Below, piece by piece: positions 4,986 to 7,022 of a stretch of DNA of 7,022 nucleotides. The first letter of the stretch is position 1; every line of letters begins with the position of its first letter. The position numbers were made by a program, and so were the translations under genes. The notes under the pieces were generated by a model. It was not told the origin of the DNA. It did not search any database and saw only the letters and a list, made by a program, of their open reading frames with translations. The stretch comes from JBDRKE01 sp043814315 (lineage in GTDB: Bacteria > Omnitrophota > Gorgyraeia > Gygaellales > Profunditerraquicolaceae). The stretch is from NCBI GenBank assembly GCA_043814315.1, contig JBDRKE010000001.1, positions 1 through 7,022 of the forward strand, in the 5' to 3' direction.

Positions 4986-6362
4986 TTATTTTTCCCTCAT
5001 GATAACATCCAGAGCCTCTTTAAGAGTAGAGACTGGAATCAATTCTATTCTAGGTTTATCCATCTTTAAGGCCTTAAAATTATTTCTCGGGATCACACAG
5101 TGTTTAAATCCCAGCTTTTGAGCTTCATTGATACGTAAAATCACCTGAGAGATACTGCGGATCTCGCCCGCCAGGCCGACCTCTCCCAAGACCACCGTCT
5201 CAGGAATAATCAACTGGTCGCGAAAAGCGCTTGCCACGGCAACGGCAACGGCCAAGTCCGCTGCCGGGTCTTCTATCTTGATACCTCCGGCCACATTGAC
5301 AAAGATATCCTCGGCCTCCAGGCCCAGGCCGATGCGTTTTTCCAGCACCGCCACCAACAGGCTCAACCGGTTATAATCGAATCCCTGAGACCTTCTGCGG
5401 GCATAACCGAAACTGGATTTACTAACCAGCGACTGAATCTCAACCAATAACGGCCGGGTTCCTTCCAGAACGGAAACCACGACCGATCCGGAAACATCTT
5501 TGGGCCTTTCTGAGAGAAATATTTCCGAAGGGTTCGCTACCTGGCTCAAGCCTTGAGAGTTCATCTCAAAAACGCCTATTTCGTTCGTGGATCCGAAGCG
5601 ATTTTTTACGGCGCGTAAAATCCTGTATATCGAAAACCTGTCCCCCTCAAAATAAAGCACGGTATCCACGATATGCTCAAGAACCCGCGGGCCGGCCAGC
5701 GTCCCTTCTTTTGTGACGTGGCCGATGATAAAAATAGAGATGCCCCCTGTCTTGGCTAACTGCGTCAGGATGCCGGCGCACTCTCTCACCTGGCTGACGC
5801 TTCCCGGGGAAGAGCTGATGCCGGGGTCAAAAATGACCTGGATAGAATCAATAATGACAACCTGCGGCCTGATCTTTTTAATATATTCGACGATGAAGGA
5901 CAAGTCCGTCTGATTAACGATATACAGGTTCTCTGATTCCTGAGGCCCCAGGCGCTTAGCCCTTAACTTGGTCTGCGTAACGGACTCCTCGCCGCTGACA
6001 TAAAGAACGACACAGCCCTGCTGAGTCAACTGGTTGGAAACCTGCAGGGATATCGTAGATTTTCCCACGCCCGGGTCCCCGCCGATTAAAATAACGGAGC
6101 CGGAGACGATTCCCCCTCCTAAAACCCTGTCCAGTTCCGCAAGATGAGTCTTAAGGCGATCCCCTTCTTTGACCTCTACGTCTTTCAATAATACGGGCTC
6201 ATCCTTATAGAGGGCGAATCTTTCTTTGGCCTTTGCACCTGGTGCGGCATTGTAATCCTCTTCGACAAAAGAATTCCAGCTGTTGCAGTCCGGGCATTTT
6301 CCCATCCATTTGGGGGATTGATATCCGCAGTTCTGGCAGCTGAAAATGGTCTTGGTTCTCAT
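4986..6362 (-). CDS. radA: DNA repair protein RadA (Sms)
   Basis: 458 residues, the usual length. Domains in order: an N-terminal four-cysteine zinc finger (C9, C12, C23, C26); a RecA-like ATPase with Walker A GGDPGVGKST (94-103) and Walker B VVIIDS (168-173); the RadA-specific KNRFG motif (253-257); and a C-terminal Lon-like domain (about 290-458) containing VNVAGGIKIEDPAADLA. RadA is a cytoplasmic helicase-like recombinase that drives branch migration and processes recombination intermediates during DNA repair; the Lon-like part is structural, not a protease. The ATG overlaps the mlaD stop codon, and only a weak purine-rich stretch (GAGAAG) precedes it, so expression probably depends on coupling to mlaD. 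In Bacillus radA likewise precedes yacL and ispD, with disA between them; disA is absent here. No key residue is missing. Confidence 0.97.
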   Translation of the reverse strand: MRTKTIFSCQNCGYQSPKWMGKCPDCNSWNSFVEEDYNAAPGAKAKERFALYKDEPVLLKDVEVKEGDRLKTHLAELDRVLGGGIVSGSVILIGGDPGVGKSTISLQVSNQLTQQGCVVLYVSGEESVTQTKLRAKRLGPQESENLYIVNQTDLSFIVEYIKKIRPQVVIIDSIQVIFDPGISSSPGSVSQVRECAGILTQLAKTGGISIFIIGHVTKEGTLAGPRVLEHIVDTVLYFEGDRFSIYRILRAVKNRFGSTNEIGVFEMNSQGLSQVANPSEIFLSERPKDVSGSVVVSVLEGTRPLLVEIQSLVSKSSFGYARRRSQGFDYNRLSLLVAVLEKRIGLGLEAEDIFVNVAGGIKIEDPAADLAVAVAVASAFRDQLIIPETVVLGEVGLAGEIRSISQVILRINEAQKLGFKHCVIPRNNFKALKMDKPRIELIPVSTLKEALDVIMREK

Positions 6363-6976
6363 TACTTCTTCTCTTTGCTTCTAAAAAATAACTTCCAGGG
6401 GTTCTTTCTTAAATCCGTGACGAGAGCCTCCAGTTCTTTATATATCATGTCGTCGTAAAGAAACATCCCGACGGTGCCTTCCTTGTTTTTTATCCTCTCG
6501 ATGATGACGTCAATGTTGTTGGCGATTTTTCGAGCCAATTCCGTTATTTCCTGCATGGGGATCGGGTCTTCTCCGGCCAGCTGCTGATTTTCCGAAAGAA
6601 CCTTGCTGTAATCTTTGCCGGGCATCACTTCGACATATTTCTCTCCCAGCAATCCCAGGGTGTTAACCCAGACGGTTGAATCGACGGGAATCAATATTTC
6701 TTTCCTTACCCAGCAGATGATATCCACTTTCGTCACCGGCTCCTTAGCCGGAAGGATGAATTTGATATCCTTGACCATTCCGACATCGACTCCGGAAAAT
6801 CTGACCGGCGCCCCGAGCTTAACGCCGTTTACAAAATTGAATACGAAGTGGACGCGGTAGCCGGACGTCCAGGTTTTAAAACCTCCTATGGATAACACAA
6901 ACACGGACAACAGGATAAGACCTATAAAAACAAAAATACCGACCTTCATCTCTAATTTTGTTTTTCCGAATATCAT
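6362..6976 (-). CDS. mlaD: MlaD-family MCE-domain phospholipid transport protein
   Basis: 204 residues. The N-terminus is a single membrane anchor (about residues 11-31, MKVGIFVFIGLILLSVFVLS), which in this family fixes the protein in the inner membrane facing the periplasm. The MCE domain follows (about 37-117), with the typical opening VNGVKLGAPVRFSGVDVGMV and the diagnostic GLLGEKYVEVMPG. The remainder is helical and charged, ending in a lysine-rich tail. MCE proteins form a hexameric ring that passes lipids between the inner and outer membranes together with an MlaE permease and MlaF ATPase; those partners are not in the window but may lie just upstream. A good GGAGG precedes the ATG. The stop codon overlaps the radA start (TAATG), which suggests translational coupling. 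Its presence implies a diderm cell. Length is normal for the short MlaD type. Confidence 0.9.
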   Translation of the reverse strand: MIFGKTKLEMKVGIFVFIGLILLSVFVLSIGGFKTWTSGYRVHFVFNFVNGVKLGAPVRFSGVDVGMVKDIKFILPAKEPVTKVDIICWVRKEILIPVDSTVWVNTLGLLGEKYVEVMPGKDYSKVLSENQQLAGEDPIPMQEITELARKIANNIDVIIERIKNKEGTVGMFLYDDMIYKELEALVTDLRKNPWKLFFRSKEKK

Positions 6977-7022
6977 GTTATGGCCTCCATATTAATGATT
7001 TCGTTAAAAACCGTTTTAACGC
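6973..7022 (-). CDS. Possible C-terminal end of an upstream gene (partial, unidentified)
   Basis: Only about 15 codons are in the window, so the product cannot be identified. One minus-strand frame reads VKTVFNEIINMEAIT and stops at a TGA that overlaps the mlaD start as ATGA, a common operon junction. A second frame (ALKRFLTKSLIWRP, stopping with TAA at 6978-6980) is also open, so the frame is uncertain. MlaD genes usually follow the ABC-transporter genes mlaE/mlaF, so an Mla transporter subunit would be the natural guess, but nothing in these few residues proves it. Confidence 0.25.
   Translation of the reverse strand, partial: VKTVFNEIINMEAIT
6984..6988 (-). promoter_or_regulatory. Ribosome binding site of mlaD
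   Basis: GGAGG on the minus strand, 7 nt before the mlaD ATG. It supports the chosen start and contrasts with the repeat-flanked genes downstream (ispD, ispF, cysS), which have no such site. Confidence 0.7.

Overview
All recognisable genes lie on the minus strand, so the window is read from its right end to its left: (end of an unidentified upstream gene) - mlaD - radA - yacL-like PIN/TRAM gene - ispD - ispF - cysE - cysS - (probable start of tmk). They are housekeeping genes: lipid transport across a Gram-negative envelope (MlaD), recombination (RadA), a membrane-anchored PIN/TRAM protein, two MEP-pathway isoprenoid enzymes (IspD, IspF), serine acetyltransferase (CysE) and cysteinyl-tRNA synthetase (CysS). 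The order radA-yacL-ispD-ispF-cysE-cysS matches the classic Bacillus/Firmicutes cluster (radA-disA-yacL-ispD-ispF-gltX-cysE-cysS) without disA and gltX. MlaD shows that this organism has an outer membrane. Together with the style of the short repeats, this suggests an uncultured Gram-negative bacterium of the Omnitrophota (Omnitrophica) type. That placement is inference, not proof.

Layout: mlaD and radA overlap (TAATG) and ispF/cysE are 2 nt apart, as in a tight operon. The other junctions are 92, 222, 139 and 149 nt long and contain no genes. They are filled with short palindromic or tandem repeats of several kinds: a 20-nt GC-rich palindrome inside AAAGCGTAAA-type arms (cysE/cysS gap); AAAGCAC tandem repeats with inverted AAATTCAAAT arms (ispD/ispF gap); a roughly 220-nt long inverted repeat with nested hairpins (yacL/ispD gap); a 10-bp stem hairpin (radA/yacL gap); and two near-palindromic 15-mers after cysS.

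The most unusual feature is a repeat inside a gene. About 60 nt of low-complexity tandem repeat sit in frame within ispD and add about 20 residues at the expected tip of the beta-arm, with all family motifs intact on both sides. The intergenic repeats also run right up to, and apparently supply, stop codons and the sequence just before start codons. ispD, ispF and cysS have no visible Shine-Dalgarno sequence, whereas mlaD and the yacL-like gene, which have no such repeat immediately before their start codons, have good ones. No CRISPR array, rRNA, tRNA, transposase, riboswitch or convincing intrinsic terminator was seen.
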